Shown here piece after piece: positions 1 to 8,142 of a DNA stretch of 64,000 bases. This stretch comes from Candidatus Sulfotelmatobacter sp. GTDB lineage: Bacteria; Acidobacteriota; Terriglobia; Terriglobales; Acidobacteriaceae. The translations under genes and the position numbers were made by a program. The stretch is from positions 1-64,000 of the forward strand of contig DASYBM010000009.1 in NCBI GenBank assembly GCA_036500765.1. Reading direction: 5' to 3'. The stretch's first letter is position 1, and every line of letters begins with the position of its first letter. Below the pieces are notes generated by a model. That model searched no databases, was not told where the DNA came from, and was given only the letters and a program-made list of their open reading frames with translations.

Positions 1-14
1 AGCTCGCGTTTGAC

Positions 15-262
15 CCTTGCTCGACCTGCTCTCGTTGCTCGCCCTTGCGGGGCGCAACGCGCGATCTTCGCTTGGGCTCCGGGCTCACCGCCAACCGGAT
101 AAACCTACCCTACGCCTCGGAACTCTATCTTGCCTTCAACAGATTTTCTACGTTCTCCTCGACCAGCACTTTGCTATAGACCCTTGCTCGCCCTCCTTCC
201 CAATCTCGCGATCGGAAAAGTGACTTCGCTCGAGCCCCGGACGCCGCACCAACCGGAAAAAC
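15..262. repeat. Degenerate duplicated segment in a gene-free region
   Basis: Two stretches, about 15-98 and 180-262, share ordered words: CCTTGCTCG, CGCGATC, CTTCGCT, an interrupted CCGG block and AACCGGA-AAA. This suggests an old imperfect duplication. The wider block 1-641 holds no reading frame with protein-like composition; the short frames there have arginine- and serine-rich random content. I see no RNA gene in it. It may be decayed intergenic DNA. Confidence 0.35.
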
Positions 263-641
263 TTAAGAAGCTGTCAAAGAACGATTCCGTTGTACTCCTT
301 CTATATTTTCAGTCAACGAAAAATACGCGATTGTAAGTACATGCGTTTTCAATCGAGTGCAGCGCGTCCACAGGGGGATGACCGATTTTAGTGCAAGTGC
401 CAATTCTTCTTTCTGCAAAGTCCGCGCCCGACGCGGCTTTCCCCACATCTATCGACCTGGATCGATGTTAAGGGTAGGTCTGGGCTCGGTTACAGCCTTG
501 TGAATATCGCGCGCTTCCCGCGTCTGGCGGGGGTTTGCGTTGGCACTCCGGAGGCCGGGAAGCCCCCGCAGCCGCGGCCCACAAGTGCAATGCAAATGGA
601 TGCGAGTCACCAATCACCGAGACTACTCGCTGCACACTGGC

Positions 642-1133
642 TCATTGCAGTTGGTAGTTGACCTGGATTTGGGTCTCAACCATTACTGGCTCCCCTAGCA
701 GCAGGTACGGACGATACTTCCACTGGCGCACGGCATTAACGGCAGAGACAACTAACTCGAGCGGGCCATCGAGAGCCTCAATATCCATCACATCCCCCGT
801 CCTGTTGATTTCCGCTTGCATAGTCACTGTGCCTTGAATATGAGCGTACCGGGCTTCAATGGGATATATGGGCGGGACTTTTTTGATCAGCAGGCCAGTT
901 GTAACCCCTGAAGAGACCCTGACTCTTTGCGGGACGGTCGGTAGCGGATTCACTGGTTGGGCGTTCGGCTTGGTGACTGGCAGTACTGCCGGCGCTTGCG
1001 AGGACGGCGCGTTTGCGGTCGGCAGCTCAGCCGTCAGCGAACTCAGAGTTGCGAAAGCCTTCTCCACCGCGTTTCGGGTTGTTCCCCGGATACTCCACAG
1101 CAAAAAGTAATCCTTCGCCACACTGCAAATCAC
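642..1133 (-). CDS. C-terminal part of a frameshifted TonB-domain protein
   Basis: The last ~80 residues form a TonB C-terminal domain (PPIYPIEAR, then a GTVT strand, RQWKYRPY and a closing beta strand). This fold binds the TonB box of outer-membrane receptors. The only local start is a GTG at 1133 inside SVICSVAKDY, with no Shine-Dalgarno. The frame stays open upstream to about 1306 and reads as natural protein (AVDRLGTDCKAYLDAV...). That stretch continues the protein encoded at 1297-1938 after one base is removed. I therefore read this as the distal half of one gene and not as an independent protein. A proline-rich linker (residues ~40-70) precedes the TonB domain. Confidence 0.6.
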   Translation of the reverse strand: MICSVAKDYFLLWSIRGTTRNAVEKAFATLSSLTAELPTANAPSSQAPAVLPVTKPNAQPVNPLPTVPQRVRVSSGVTTGLLIKKVPPIYPIEARYAHIQGTVTMQAEINRTGDVMDIEALDGPLELVVSAVNAVRQWKYRPYLLLGEPVMVETQIQVNYQLQ

Positions 1134-1296
1134 GGAGCCCTCTCTAGCGCCGTCGTGATATTCAAAGTCCCCACGATAGAAGTCGCGTCCGGCGACCTCG
1201 AATCGATCGAACTCGCCCTTCAGTTTCGCCTGCTTGTGCCGCTGAAGGCTGGTAGCGACCGCGTCCAGGTACGCCTTGCAATCGGTGCCTAAGCGG

Positions 1297-1938
1297 TCAA
1301 CCGCCCAGCAAAGTGAAGGAGGAATTCACCTGCGACAGCTCGGCGTTTTGTGGAACATAGACGGCGGCAAGAAGCACATAGGTGCCTCGTTGGGAGGCCT
1401 CCGAGGCCATCTTTTTCTGTACGAGTTGTGTTTCCCGTATCCAGTCGCGCGAGAGCGGATACGCGAGGCCGAAATACTCGTTGGAGTACGTGTCATCCCT
1501 AAACATGCCCAGCGCCGGCGCCGATGCCCGCGCCGGTCCGGACTTTCCCCGGAGTCGAAACGTAAACGTGACCTCAGTCTCCATCTCAGCCGGTGAACCA
1601 TCTACCAGATACGGCTTGTACCTCCACTGTTTCATGGCTTCGGCGGCCGCCGGTGCCAATGCGGGTTCTCCCGAGATAACCCTGACGTCCTTGACTTCAC
1701 CAGAATCCCCGACTATCACTCCCAGTACGACCACTCCCTCGGTGCCAGCGTCGCGAGCAGCATCCGGATATTTGACAGGTACCTTCTGAACGACGAGGTC
1801 TGTTGCGTCCGCTGATGCAACCTTCACGCGCCGAACCGGCGCCGGGACAACCGCAACCTCCGCAGGCATTTGCGCCGACTGTGAAAGAAGAGAAGTGGAA
1901 AACAGTAGCACCGCGAACAACGGCCGCAACGTTCTCAC
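1297..1938 (-). CDS. TonB C-terminal-domain periplasmic protein (N-terminal part of a frameshifted gene)
   Basis: The GTG start at 1938 sits 6 nt after a GGAGG. An N-terminal signal peptide (LFAVLLFSTSLLSQSAQ) is followed by a TonB C-terminal domain at residues ~45-130, with VPVKYPDAAR, GTEGVVVLGV and MKQWRYKPYLVDG. After it comes an alpha/beta region beginning with YFGLAYPLSRDW, resembling PsbP-like or lipid-binding modules. The frame ends abruptly at FTLLGG-stop, where removing one base of a GGG run (plus-strand CCC 1304-1306) restores a long continuation. The intact protein would be TonB domain, PsbP-like domain, TonB domain, about 430 residues. A sequencing error and a true pseudogene are both possible. 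Confidence 0.75.
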   Translation of the reverse strand: MRTLRPLFAVLLFSTSLLSQSAQMPAEVAVVPAPVRRVKVASADATDLVVQKVPVKYPDAARDAGTEGVVVLGVIVGDSGEVKDVRVISGEPALAPAAAEAMKQWRYKPYLVDGSPAEMETEVTFTFRLRGKSGPARASAPALGMFRDDTYSNEYFGLAYPLSRDWIRETQLVQKKMASEASQRGTYVLLAAVYVPQNAELSQVNSSFTLLGG

Positions 1939-2049
1939 CGCTTACCTCCAAGTAAACAAGTAAAACCGTCGACTAAGTACCTAAAGGGCTTAACCTCAAC
2001 CGCGACATCGAAACTGAGGAGGAGCTCTCGAAATCAGGCCTGGACCTCA

Positions 2050-2535
2050 TCATCGAACCTCCGTCCGCCCGTCCTTGATTCTTTTCCCCACAGCTGGAGC
2101 TTTTGCACCCGCTCCCTTCTTACCCTTCGCGTGCTTCACCAGATCGGCCACACTCGTATTCTCGAGAATCTTGGCCGCCGCGTCCCGCACCGCCAGAAAC
2201 ACTTCATACAGCGCCCGATGATCCGCGTCTTTCGCGATCAGGCTCCGCAACTGCTCCGCATCTCCCATCGGAGCCAGGGGACCATCTACCAGCCGGATAA
2301 TATCGCTCAGCGGAATCTCCGCCGGATCGCGCCGCAACTGGTAGCCGCCGCGCGCCCCGCGTACGCTGTCCACAATGCGCGCATTCTTCAATTCCAGCAG
2401 AATCAATTCCAGGAACTTCTCCGGCAAATCGCTTTCTGCCGCAATCTCGCGAATCTTGATCGCGCCCTGCTCATGCCGCCGCGCCAGCGTCATCATCGCT
2501 TGCAGCGCATACAATCCTTTTTGCGAGATCTTCAA
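2050..2535 (-). CDS. Rrf2-family transcriptional regulator
   Basis: A 161-residue winged-helix protein of the Rrf2 family (IscR, NsrR, CymR relatives). Visible are the family opening KISQKGLYALQAMM, the recognition-helix region DLPEKFLELILLELKNA and the wing RGARGGYQLRRDP. IscR and NsrR carry three cysteines after the wing that hold an Fe-S cluster; this protein contains no cysteine at all, so it cannot bind a cluster that way and is more like CymR or an orphan regulator. The start is a TTG preceded by GGAGG about 10 nt upstream. The tail is lysine-rich (KHAKGKKGAGAK). Its target is not evident from the neighbours. Confidence 0.9.
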   Translation of the reverse strand: MKISQKGLYALQAMMTLARRHEQGAIKIREIAAESDLPEKFLELILLELKNARIVDSVRGARGGYQLRRDPAEIPLSDIIRLVDGPLAPMGDAEQLRSLIAKDADHRALYEVFLAVRDAAAKILENTSVADLVKHAKGKKGAGAKAPAVGKRIKDGRTEVR

Positions 2536-2793
2536 GTGAACTCACCCTCCGCCCCGCCCTGATTGTGCCCCATTTCCAGCCCCTTGCCTAGCACCATTGC
2601 AGCAGACGAAGACCCTGGGTCTTAGAAAAGTACAGCAACGGTTCGCAGAAATTTGGGGTTGGAAATCCCCCAAAATGCAGCCACGAACAGGCAACATGCG
2701 ATAACCTGCAACGAAAGTGCGGGGATTCGGGAAAACGAAGCGCGTCCTAGGACCCGCCAATGCGTAATCTGAATGGATCATGACGCAGCGCGT

Positions 2794-4035
2794 CTAGGTG
2801 GTCGCCACATCGAAAACACTGTGGCTCTCGGCAGGAACGCTGCACAGGCAGCGCTCGTAAGCCTCATACATCCCCTCGAAAATGCGGTCCCAGGAAGTTT
2901 CCAGAGCCTGTTGCCGCGCGGCCGCACGCATCGAAGCCAGCAGAGCGGGCTCGTCCATCAACCGCGTCGCGTACGAAACGAACTCGTCGAAATCATGCGC
3001 AATAAATCCCGTCTCCCCATGCCGTACCGTAAACTGCGGGCCGCCGCGATCCGTCACCACCGCGGGCACGCCCGACGCAAACGCCTCCAGCACGACCAAC
3101 CCAAACGTATCGGTCTCTGACGGAAATGCCAGCACGTCGAAATTCGCAAACGTCCGCCACAACTCGGCCCCGGTCAGCACGCCCGTGAACTCAGCCTGCC
3201 GCATATGGTTGCGCAGCCATTCCTGCTCCGCGCCTTCGCCCACCACCACGAATTCGAAATCGCGATGGCCTTTTGCCGGATTCCGTTGACCCAGTAGCGC
3301 CTGCTCCAGCCGCGCCAGCGAGCGCACGCTCTTCTCGGCAGTAAGCCGTCCCACATAGCCGATGCGGAACCGCCGTTCGCTGTCCGGTCCCCCGTCCCGG
3401 TCGCGCAGCTCCGGCCTGAACACCCCGGTGTCGACCGCGTGCGACATCAAATAGCATGGCTTGCCCGTCGCCGCCTCCAGCACCCGAATCATCTCCTGAT
3501 TCGGCGCAAACAGCAGACGCGGAATCTGATAGAAGCGCGCCGACGCCCGAAAACTCCAACGCTCCGCCAGATCGGCCAGCTTCCCGGCAATCCCCTGCGG
3601 CAGAAACGAAACTGCCGCCGCCACTCGCCGGCGCGCATACTGATGAACATTGGTCTGCCACGACGCCGCCAGCGGAATCTTCATCTTGTATGCGACGTAA
3701 GCCCCCAGCGTCCCCACATCCCCTGGCCCCGTGATCTGCACCACGTCCGGACGAAATTCCCGCAGCATCGGTTCTAATTTCCGGTAATGCCGCAGAAAAA
3801 GCAGATCGTAATCGTGTGCCCGATCAAGTGGAAATTGCACCGGACTGCGTGGCAGTTCGACACGGGTCACCGGCCCAAACCTGGTGACTTGATCTTGCGG
3901 CCCCGCATGCACCATCAGAAAAGGAATCTCTTGCCGCCGCGCAAAAGCCTCGAAGTGCCGGCTGGTCTGCGCCACACCGTCCACCTCATGGTAGACGCAG
4001 GGAAAGAACGCGACTCGCGGACAATCGTTTTTCAC
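2794..4035 (-). CDS. GT4-type glycosyltransferase
   Basis: Retaining GT-B glycosyltransferase of about 413 residues. The N-terminal acceptor domain starts FFPCVYHEVDGVAQTSR. The C-terminal donor domain has RIGYVGRLTAEKSV, FVVVGEGAEQEWL and the nucleotide-sugar motif ETDTFGLVVLEAFASGVPAVV with the EX7E arrangement. I choose GTG at 4035 over the longer ATG at 4089, because a GAGG lies 7 nt upstream and the longer start would overlap the preceding gene. It lies 16 nt downstream of a PHP hydrolase gene on the same strand and is probably co-transcribed with it. It likely makes a glycolipid or polysaccharide; donor and acceptor are unknown. Confidence 0.88.
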   Translation of the reverse strand: MKNDCPRVAFFPCVYHEVDGVAQTSRHFEAFARRQEIPFLMVHAGPQDQVTRFGPVTRVELPRSPVQFPLDRAHDYDLLFLRHYRKLEPMLREFRPDVVQITGPGDVGTLGAYVAYKMKIPLAASWQTNVHQYARRRVAAAVSFLPQGIAGKLADLAERWSFRASARFYQIPRLLFAPNQEMIRVLEAATGKPCYLMSHAVDTGVFRPELRDRDGGPDSERRFRIGYVGRLTAEKSVRSLARLEQALLGQRNPAKGHRDFEFVVVGEGAEQEWLRNHMRQAEFTGVLTGAELWRTFANFDVLAFPSETDTFGLVVLEAFASGVPAVVTDRGGPQFTVRHGETGFIAHDFDEFVSYATRLMDEPALLASMRAAARQQALETSWDRIFEGMYEAYERCLCSVPAESHSVFDVATT

Positions 4036-4051
4036 GGCCGAGCCTCGCACT

Positions 4052-5251
4052 TCACGATAGCGCCTCGGACGAAACCGCCTCCGCAGCAACCGCCTCCGCA
4101 GCGATTACCTCCGACACAATCTCACGCGGCATATCCTGGACTGCCCCGCGCCGGAACATCGCTTCCATCGCCCGTTGCACGGTGGCATTTTCCAGCATGC
4201 GGATACTGGACAGGATCCGTTCCACAAACTTTGGAGGCGCGTTCCATAACGATGATATCGGCCGGTCCGGTCCGCCATCCGCATCGGGATGGAAGATGCG
4301 ATCGTCCCAGCGCCGCGATCCAATCGGATATTCCGGATAATTGCGGATCACATCGAGCAAAGTGCGCGTGGTGCGGATCGAGACCGGCTCCGTATACTGT
4401 GGCATCAGCAGCACGTGACTGCGCTGCTCCTGCCGAATCTCGCTCACAAATTCCGCAAACGTTTCCGCGCGCGTTAGGTTGAGCGCTCCGCTCGCCGCGC
4501 ACCCGTGCCGGTCTCCCCCCGAAACCAGCGGGCGTCCCCAACACCCGGCCAGCTCCCGCACTCGATTGTTTTCCTTGGCGCTGCGCGTGGCGTTGATTTC
4601 AAACGCATGCAGAAACTCAACCGCACAATTCAGGAATCGATTTAGAACCTGCGCGTCGCGATGCACGCCCAAGCAAGTCTGCGTCCACAGCGGATGATTG
4701 AACACCACCAGCACATCCGGAAACGAGTCCAGCATCGCCAGTAATTCGCACAAGCGGCGATCGTCAGGCTTCCGGGTATAGTCGGCCAGATCGTCCATGG
4801 TGGCCAGCGCACGCCTCGCCGGCAGATTGTGCACGCCGAGATGAAAAATGGTTCCCGCGAAGGGTACGCTCCACTCCAGCGACACCGGCGTATGCCCCGT
4901 CTCCCGCTCCGTTCGCAGCAACAGAGGAGCTTCAATGCTGTCGTGATCGGTCAGAGAAACCAGACTCTTCAGCCCGAGTAGATTCTCGACCTGATTCTTC
5001 TCAGTCTCATACGCCAGCTTCGGGGTTAGCGGAGGTGTCCAGTAGGCCCGCGAGAAATCGATCGGAATCCTCGATCTGCGGCACTGTTTCTCCAAAGCCG
5101 CATGCAAACCGGGGCCCTTGTGCGCCAGCTCCGGGATGAATTGCAGACTTTCTTTGGAACGGTTGGTGTGCCCGTGAAGCGAAACCGCGGCCTGTGTTTC
5201 CCGGCCAAGGTTCGGTCCATGCCAGAAGCAAGAGAGTTTTGTTTCGGCCAT
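4052..5251 (-). CDS. PHP-like metal-dependent hydrolase
   Basis: About 399 residues. The PHP-type metal-binding motifs are in order: SLHGHTNRS near the N-terminus, SLTDHDS around residue 100, VVFNHPLW around 185 and SGGDRHGC around 245. These His and Asp residues are the ligands used by PHP phosphoesterases. It is longer than a minimal PHP domain and ends with a low-complexity tail of AEAV repeats (plus-strand 4060-4100). ATG 5251 is used; the upstream TTG adds only two residues. It is followed closely by a GT4 glycosyltransferase, so a role in processing a sugar phosphate or envelope polymer is plausible but inferred. Confidence 0.8.
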   Translation of the reverse strand: MAETKLSCFWHGPNLGRETQAAVSLHGHTNRSKESLQFIPELAHKGPGLHAALEKQCRRSRIPIDFSRAYWTPPLTPKLAYETEKNQVENLLGLKSLVSLTDHDSIEAPLLLRTERETGHTPVSLEWSVPFAGTIFHLGVHNLPARRALATMDDLADYTRKPDDRRLCELLAMLDSFPDVLVVFNHPLWTQTCLGVHRDAQVLNRFLNCAVEFLHAFEINATRSAKENNRVRELAGCWGRPLVSGGDRHGCAASGALNLTRAETFAEFVSEIRQEQRSHVLLMPQYTEPVSIRTTRTLLDVIRNYPEYPIGSRRWDDRIFHPDADGGPDRPISSLWNAPPKFVERILSSIRMLENATVQRAMEAMFRRGAVQDMPREIVSEVIAAEAVAAEAVSSEALS

Positions 5252-5347
5252 TCGCAATTGTTTTTTCGTACGGGTTCGTTAATTCTAGCCTAGGACGGCT
5301 TCCATAGCGATCAATTCTTTATGGTCGCTGTTCCAAAAACTAAATCT

Positions 5348-5420
5348 GTCATTTCGAGCGAAGCAAGACGGCGCGGCTTTGCGCCATTTTGCGAAGTCGA
5401 GAAACCCGCTTTTCCGGCGG
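5348..5420. repeat. Dispersed repeat, GTCATTTCGAGCGAAG family (copy 1)
   Basis: A ~70-bp element whose ends read GTCATTTCGAGCGAAG and GCGCCATTTTGCG(A)AGTCGAGAAACC. A second copy lies at 7915-7985. The middle can fold because GGCGC pairs with GCGCC. It is non-coding and sits in the 590-bp gap between the PHP hydrolase and the helicase. Confidence 0.7.
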
Positions 5421-5565
5421 AGATGCTTGTCTGATATTTCGCTCTGTTCACTATTTGTTTAGATGCGTCCACCCGCTTCCTTCAAGATAAATGGCAGACA
5501 AAATCTTCGCGCACCAAACTGGCCAACATGCACTTACTCACGTAACTTTCCCTACCTTTGCTCTG

Positions 5566-5574
5566 TGCTATACT
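5566..5574 (+). promoter_or_regulatory. Candidate extended -10 promoter element
   Basis: TGC followed by TATACT matches an extended -10 (TGnTATAAT). No good -35 lies 17 bp upstream, as is common for extended -10 promoters. The helicase start codon is 267 nt downstream, so the transcript would have a long leader that includes the 15-bp tandem repeat. Confidence 0.35.
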
Positions 5575-5622
5575 GTCGTTGACGCTTATTTCACGGTTTG
5601 CTCGTGACGCGGTGATCCACTG

Positions 5623-5680
5623 TTTGTAAGACCAGGGTTTGTAAAACCAGGTTTTGTAAGACCAGGTTTTGTAAACCAGA
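5623..5680. repeat. 15-bp tandem repeat, four units
   Basis: Four units of TTTGTAA(G/A)ACCAGG(T/G), at 5623-5637, 5638-5652, 5653-5667 and a shortened last unit to 5680. It lies between the candidate promoter and the helicase start, in the presumed leader. No coding sense was found for it. Confidence 0.85.
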
Positions 5681-5840
5681 TTGGATCAGATCCATCTCCG
5701 CCTTTCCTGCCCGCCGTTTAGTTCCAGCGTACATCCAAGACAGGTTCAGAAGAACCTTAAGCGAGCGGCATGAACGCTTCACGTGTATCCAAAAACCGAA
5801 CGTGTATTTCGACAGGCCCCTCCAGAAAGAACAATCTAGA

Positions 5841-7061
5841 ATGACCACATTTACCCAGCTGCCTTTGTCCGCCGCCTTGCAGCAGAAACTCGCGGCAGCA
5901 GAATTCATCACCTTAACCCCCATCCAGGAGCGCGCCATCCAGCCCGCTCTCGATGGTAAAGACGTAATCGGCACCGCCCAGACCGGCACCGGCAAGACCC
6001 TCGCATTTCTGATCCCGGTGATCGAAATGCTCCGCCGCGAAACTTCATTGGAAAAATCGACCACGAAGCAAGCTGCCGCCACGGCGCTCGTTCTATTGCC
6101 CACCCGCGAATTGGCGATGCAGGTTCATGAGCAGTATGAGCAACTGCGCACGAAATCCATGTCCAAAGCCGCGCTCGTCATCGGCGGCGTCTCTGAAAAA
6201 ACTCAGATTCAGGGCCTCCGCGCCGGCTCTTCGCTCATCATTGCCACTCCCGGCCGCCTGCAGGATCTCACCGATCGTCGCTTCGCCGACCTGGGTCACA
6301 TCAAAGTGCTGGTCCTCGATGAAGCCGATCGCATGCTCGACATGGGCTTCCTCCCCGCCATCCGCCGCATTCTCGCGCTGTTGCCAAAGAATCGCCAGAC
6401 TCTCTGCTTCTCGGCCACTCTTGAAGCCTCCGTCGCCGGCCTTGTTCACGACTACATGCGCGACCCGGTTCGCGTCGCTTTGGGTTCGGTCCTGAAGCCC
6501 GCCGAAAGCGTGGAACTGCGAGCCTACGAAGTCCGGCCCGGCGAAAAGCTCGATGTACTCCGCCAGCTTCTCTACGGCGAAAAAGGACAGACTCTCATCT
6601 TCACTCGCACCAAGCGCGGCGCCCAGCGTCTCGCCCAGGATCTCGCCCGCGATGGCTTCAGCGCCACCATGATTCACGGCGATCGCTCCCAGTCGCAGCG
6701 CAACGGCGCGCTCAGCGGATTTCAGGAAGGCCGCTTCCAGGTCTTGGTCGCGACCGATATCGCCTCCCGCGGACTGCATTGCGACGACGTCGCCCACGTC
6801 GTCAACTATGACGTTCCCAAAATCGCCGAAGACTTCATCCACCGCGTCGGCCGCACGGGTCGCGCCGGACTCTCCGGACGCGCTACTACTCTGGCCGCCG
6901 GCGTCGAAATCGTTGAGCTTCGCAACATCGAGCGCACCCTGAAACTCCGCATCGAACGCATGCAGATGGATCCTTCCGCCGCCTCTCAGCCCAAGCGCTT
7001 CGTGCAAAACACCCTGGCCTCACGCACTCTGACAAAATTGCCTGGCGAAGTATTCGTCTAG
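5841..7061 (+). CDS. rhlE: DEAD-box ATP-dependent RNA helicase (RhlE-like)
   Basis: A two-RecA-domain helicase of 406 residues. Motifs in order: Q motif region (LTPIQERAIQPAL), motif I AQTGTGKT, Ia PTRELA, Ib TPGR, II VLDEADRMLD, III SAT, IV LIFTRTKR, V ATDIASRGLH and VI HRVGRTGRAG. It unwinds short RNA duplexes in ribosome assembly or mRNA turnover; RhlE members act in the cold. It has only a short C-terminal tail. I use the ATG at 5841 (MTTFTQLPLS), the family's usual beginning, because the 13 residues upstream are not helicase-like. It faces a cluster of small RNA-related genes on the opposite strand. Confidence 0.95.
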   Translation: MTTFTQLPLSAALQQKLAAAEFITLTPIQERAIQPALDGKDVIGTAQTGTGKTLAFLIPVIEMLRRETSLEKSTTKQAAATALVLLPTRELAMQVHEQYEQLRTKSMSKAALVIGGVSEKTQIQGLRAGSSLIIATPGRLQDLTDRRFADLGHIKVLVLDEADRMLDMGFLPAIRRILALLPKNRQTLCFSATLEASVAGLVHDYMRDPVRVALGSVLKPAESVELRAYEVRPGEKLDVLRQLLYGEKGQTLIFTRTKRGAQRLAQDLARDGFSATMIHGDRSQSQRNGALSGFQEGRFQVLVATDIASRGLHCDDVAHVVNYDVPKIAEDFIHRVGRTGRAGLSGRATTLAAGVEIVELRNIERTLKLRIERMQMDPSAASQPKRFVQNTLASRTLTKLPGEVFV

Positions 7062-7170
7062 GAATTTAGTGATTGGAAACCAGGTGCCCCATTTTCCCCC
7101 GTCCTTGCGAGAAGTGGGGCTCTTCCATTCGATCTTCAGATTTGCTCCATTTCCGCGAGCCCCAATGGAA

Positions 7171-7192
7171 AAGGCAGCCCGTAGGCTGCCTT
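7171..7192. terminator. Intrinsic terminator hairpin, possibly bidirectional
   Basis: AAGGCAGCC and GGCTGCCTT form a perfect 9-bp stem around a CGTA loop, 110 nt after the helicase stop and 28 nt past the end of the convergent small gene. The T-run on either side is weak. Confidence 0.6.
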
Positions 7193-7219
7193 GACTCTTG
7201 CGCCAGCGTTTCTCAAAAC

Positions 7220-7462
7220 CTAGCGGTCGACTTTCCCCACGCCCGGAATGAACACTTCCACTCCTGGTTCGTCTTCGGCTCCGATCCTGAACAGCGCCGC
7301 CTGCGCCTCGGCATGTTCGCGCAACTCCTGCATCTCGTCGACGACGGCGCCTTCCGGCTTGTTCTCTTTCCGCTGCACTCTGCGCTCGGCTTTGTCGCGC
7401 TGTTTCTGTTGCCGCGTCTGTTCCTTCTGGCGTTTATTAAAGGTTGATCGTCCTCGTGGCAT
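7220..7462 (-). CDS. Small highly charged hypothetical protein
   Basis: 80 residues. The N-terminal half is very basic and glutamine-rich (KRQKEQTRQQKQRDKAERR), predicted helical and possibly RNA-binding. The C-terminal half is acidic and ends VEVFIPGVGKVDR. The start is supported by AGGAGG 9 nt upstream of ATG. It is downstream of the RRM protein gene on the same strand. Similar short proteins occur in Terriglobia from memory, but I cannot name a domain. Confidence 0.75.
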   Translation of the reverse strand: MPRGRSTFNKRQKEQTRQQKQRDKAERRVQRKENKPEGAVVDEMQELREHAEAQAALFRIGAEDEPGVEVFIPGVGKVDR

Positions 7463-7522
7463 TCACAATTCCTCCTGGGTCGTATTGCAGACTTCTGTTG
7501 CTGAATTCTCGGGCCTTACTTT

Positions 7523-7888
7523 TTACCAGCGAGGCTCGCGCGGCTGCCGTGCGTGTCCCTGATAATCATCCCGCCCGCGTCCACCGCCGCCACCTCCGCC
7601 GCCAAACTTTTTCCCCCCGCCCCCACCACTCCGGGGACGATCCGTCTTCGGCTGCGCCTCGTTGATCTTCAATGCTCGTCCGCCCAACTCCGTTCCATTC
7701 AACGCCGCAATCGCTTTGTCGGCTTCCCCTGCATTGGTCATTTCCACAAATCCGAATCCCCGTGCTCGTCCCGTCTCCCGATCGGTTACGATGCTCACTT
7801 TTTCCACCGCACCATGAGCCTCGAATACATTTCGCAACTCAGACTCGGTCGTGCTGTGGGGCAAATTTCCTACATACAGATTCTTCAT
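7523..7888 (-). CDS. RRM-domain RNA-binding protein with glycine-rich tail
   Basis: 121 residues. An RNA recognition motif fills residues 1-80: RNP2 is LYVGNL at residues 4-9 and RNP1 is RGFGFVEM near residue 44. The tail is Gly/Arg-rich (runs of GGGG, RGRDDYQG). This layout matches cyanobacterial cold-induced Rbp proteins and other bacterial RRM proteins that bind single-stranded RNA. Neighbours are a 49-residue basic protein upstream, a charged protein downstream, an RNA helicase opposite and a cold-shock protein 800 bp away, which supports a role in RNA structure under stress. Confidence 0.93.
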   Translation of the reverse strand: MKNLYVGNLPHSTTESELRNVFEAHGAVEKVSIVTDRETGRARGFGFVEMTNAGEADKAIAALNGTELGGRALKINEAQPKTDRPRSGGGGGKKFGGGGGGGGRGRDDYQGHARQPREPRW

Positions 7889-7914
7889 CGCATTTCCTCT
7901 TTCAGAACAATGTT

Positions 7915-7985
7915 GTCATTTCGAGCGAAGTAAAATGGCGCGTTCGCGCGCCATTTTGCGCAGTCGAGAAACCTGCTGTTTCCGC
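7915..7985. repeat. Dispersed repeat, GTCATTTCGAGCGAAG family (copy 2)
   Basis: Same family as 5348-5420. This copy has a perfect inverted repeat: AAAATGGCGCG (7931-7941), loop TTCG, CGCGCCATTTT. It lies between the 49-residue gene and the RRM gene, so it would form a strong hairpin in a shared transcript and could act as a processing or attenuation site. Confidence 0.75.
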
Positions 7986-7992
7986 AACCCGC

Positions 7993-8142
7993 TTAAGCCT
8001 CTACCGGCTTCTTTTCCGCCACTGCCCCCGGTTTCGCCGGCGTTGCTGCGTTCTTGAATAGTTTGCGATTGCGCACTCTCCGCGCCAGTTTCTGCCTTCG
8101 CATTCGATTAAATCTCGACTTGTCGCCATTCACTCCGGACAT
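7993..8142 (-). CDS. Very basic 49-residue protein
   Basis: The ATG at 8142 follows AAGGGGAG at a 7-nt spacing; longer in-frame starts read through sequence without protein character. The peptide begins MSGVNGDKSRFNRMRRQ and is rich in Arg and Lys, with an alanine/proline tail (ATPAKPGAVAEKK). Composition and size resemble ribosome-associated peptides such as bS21 or hibernation-type factors, but no family can be assigned. It is transcribed toward the RRM gene. Confidence 0.7.
   Translation of the reverse strand: MSGVNGDKSRFNRMRRQKLARRVRNRKLFKNAATPAKPGAVAEKKPVEA

Noticed and set aside
5623-5680. CRISPR array
   Set aside because: Units are 15 bp, contiguous and without spacers; no cas genes.
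6093-7007. 304-residue frame antisense to the helicase
   Set aside because: A shadow frame caused by GC-rich codon bias; no ribosome site, and the helicase motifs on the other strand are complete.
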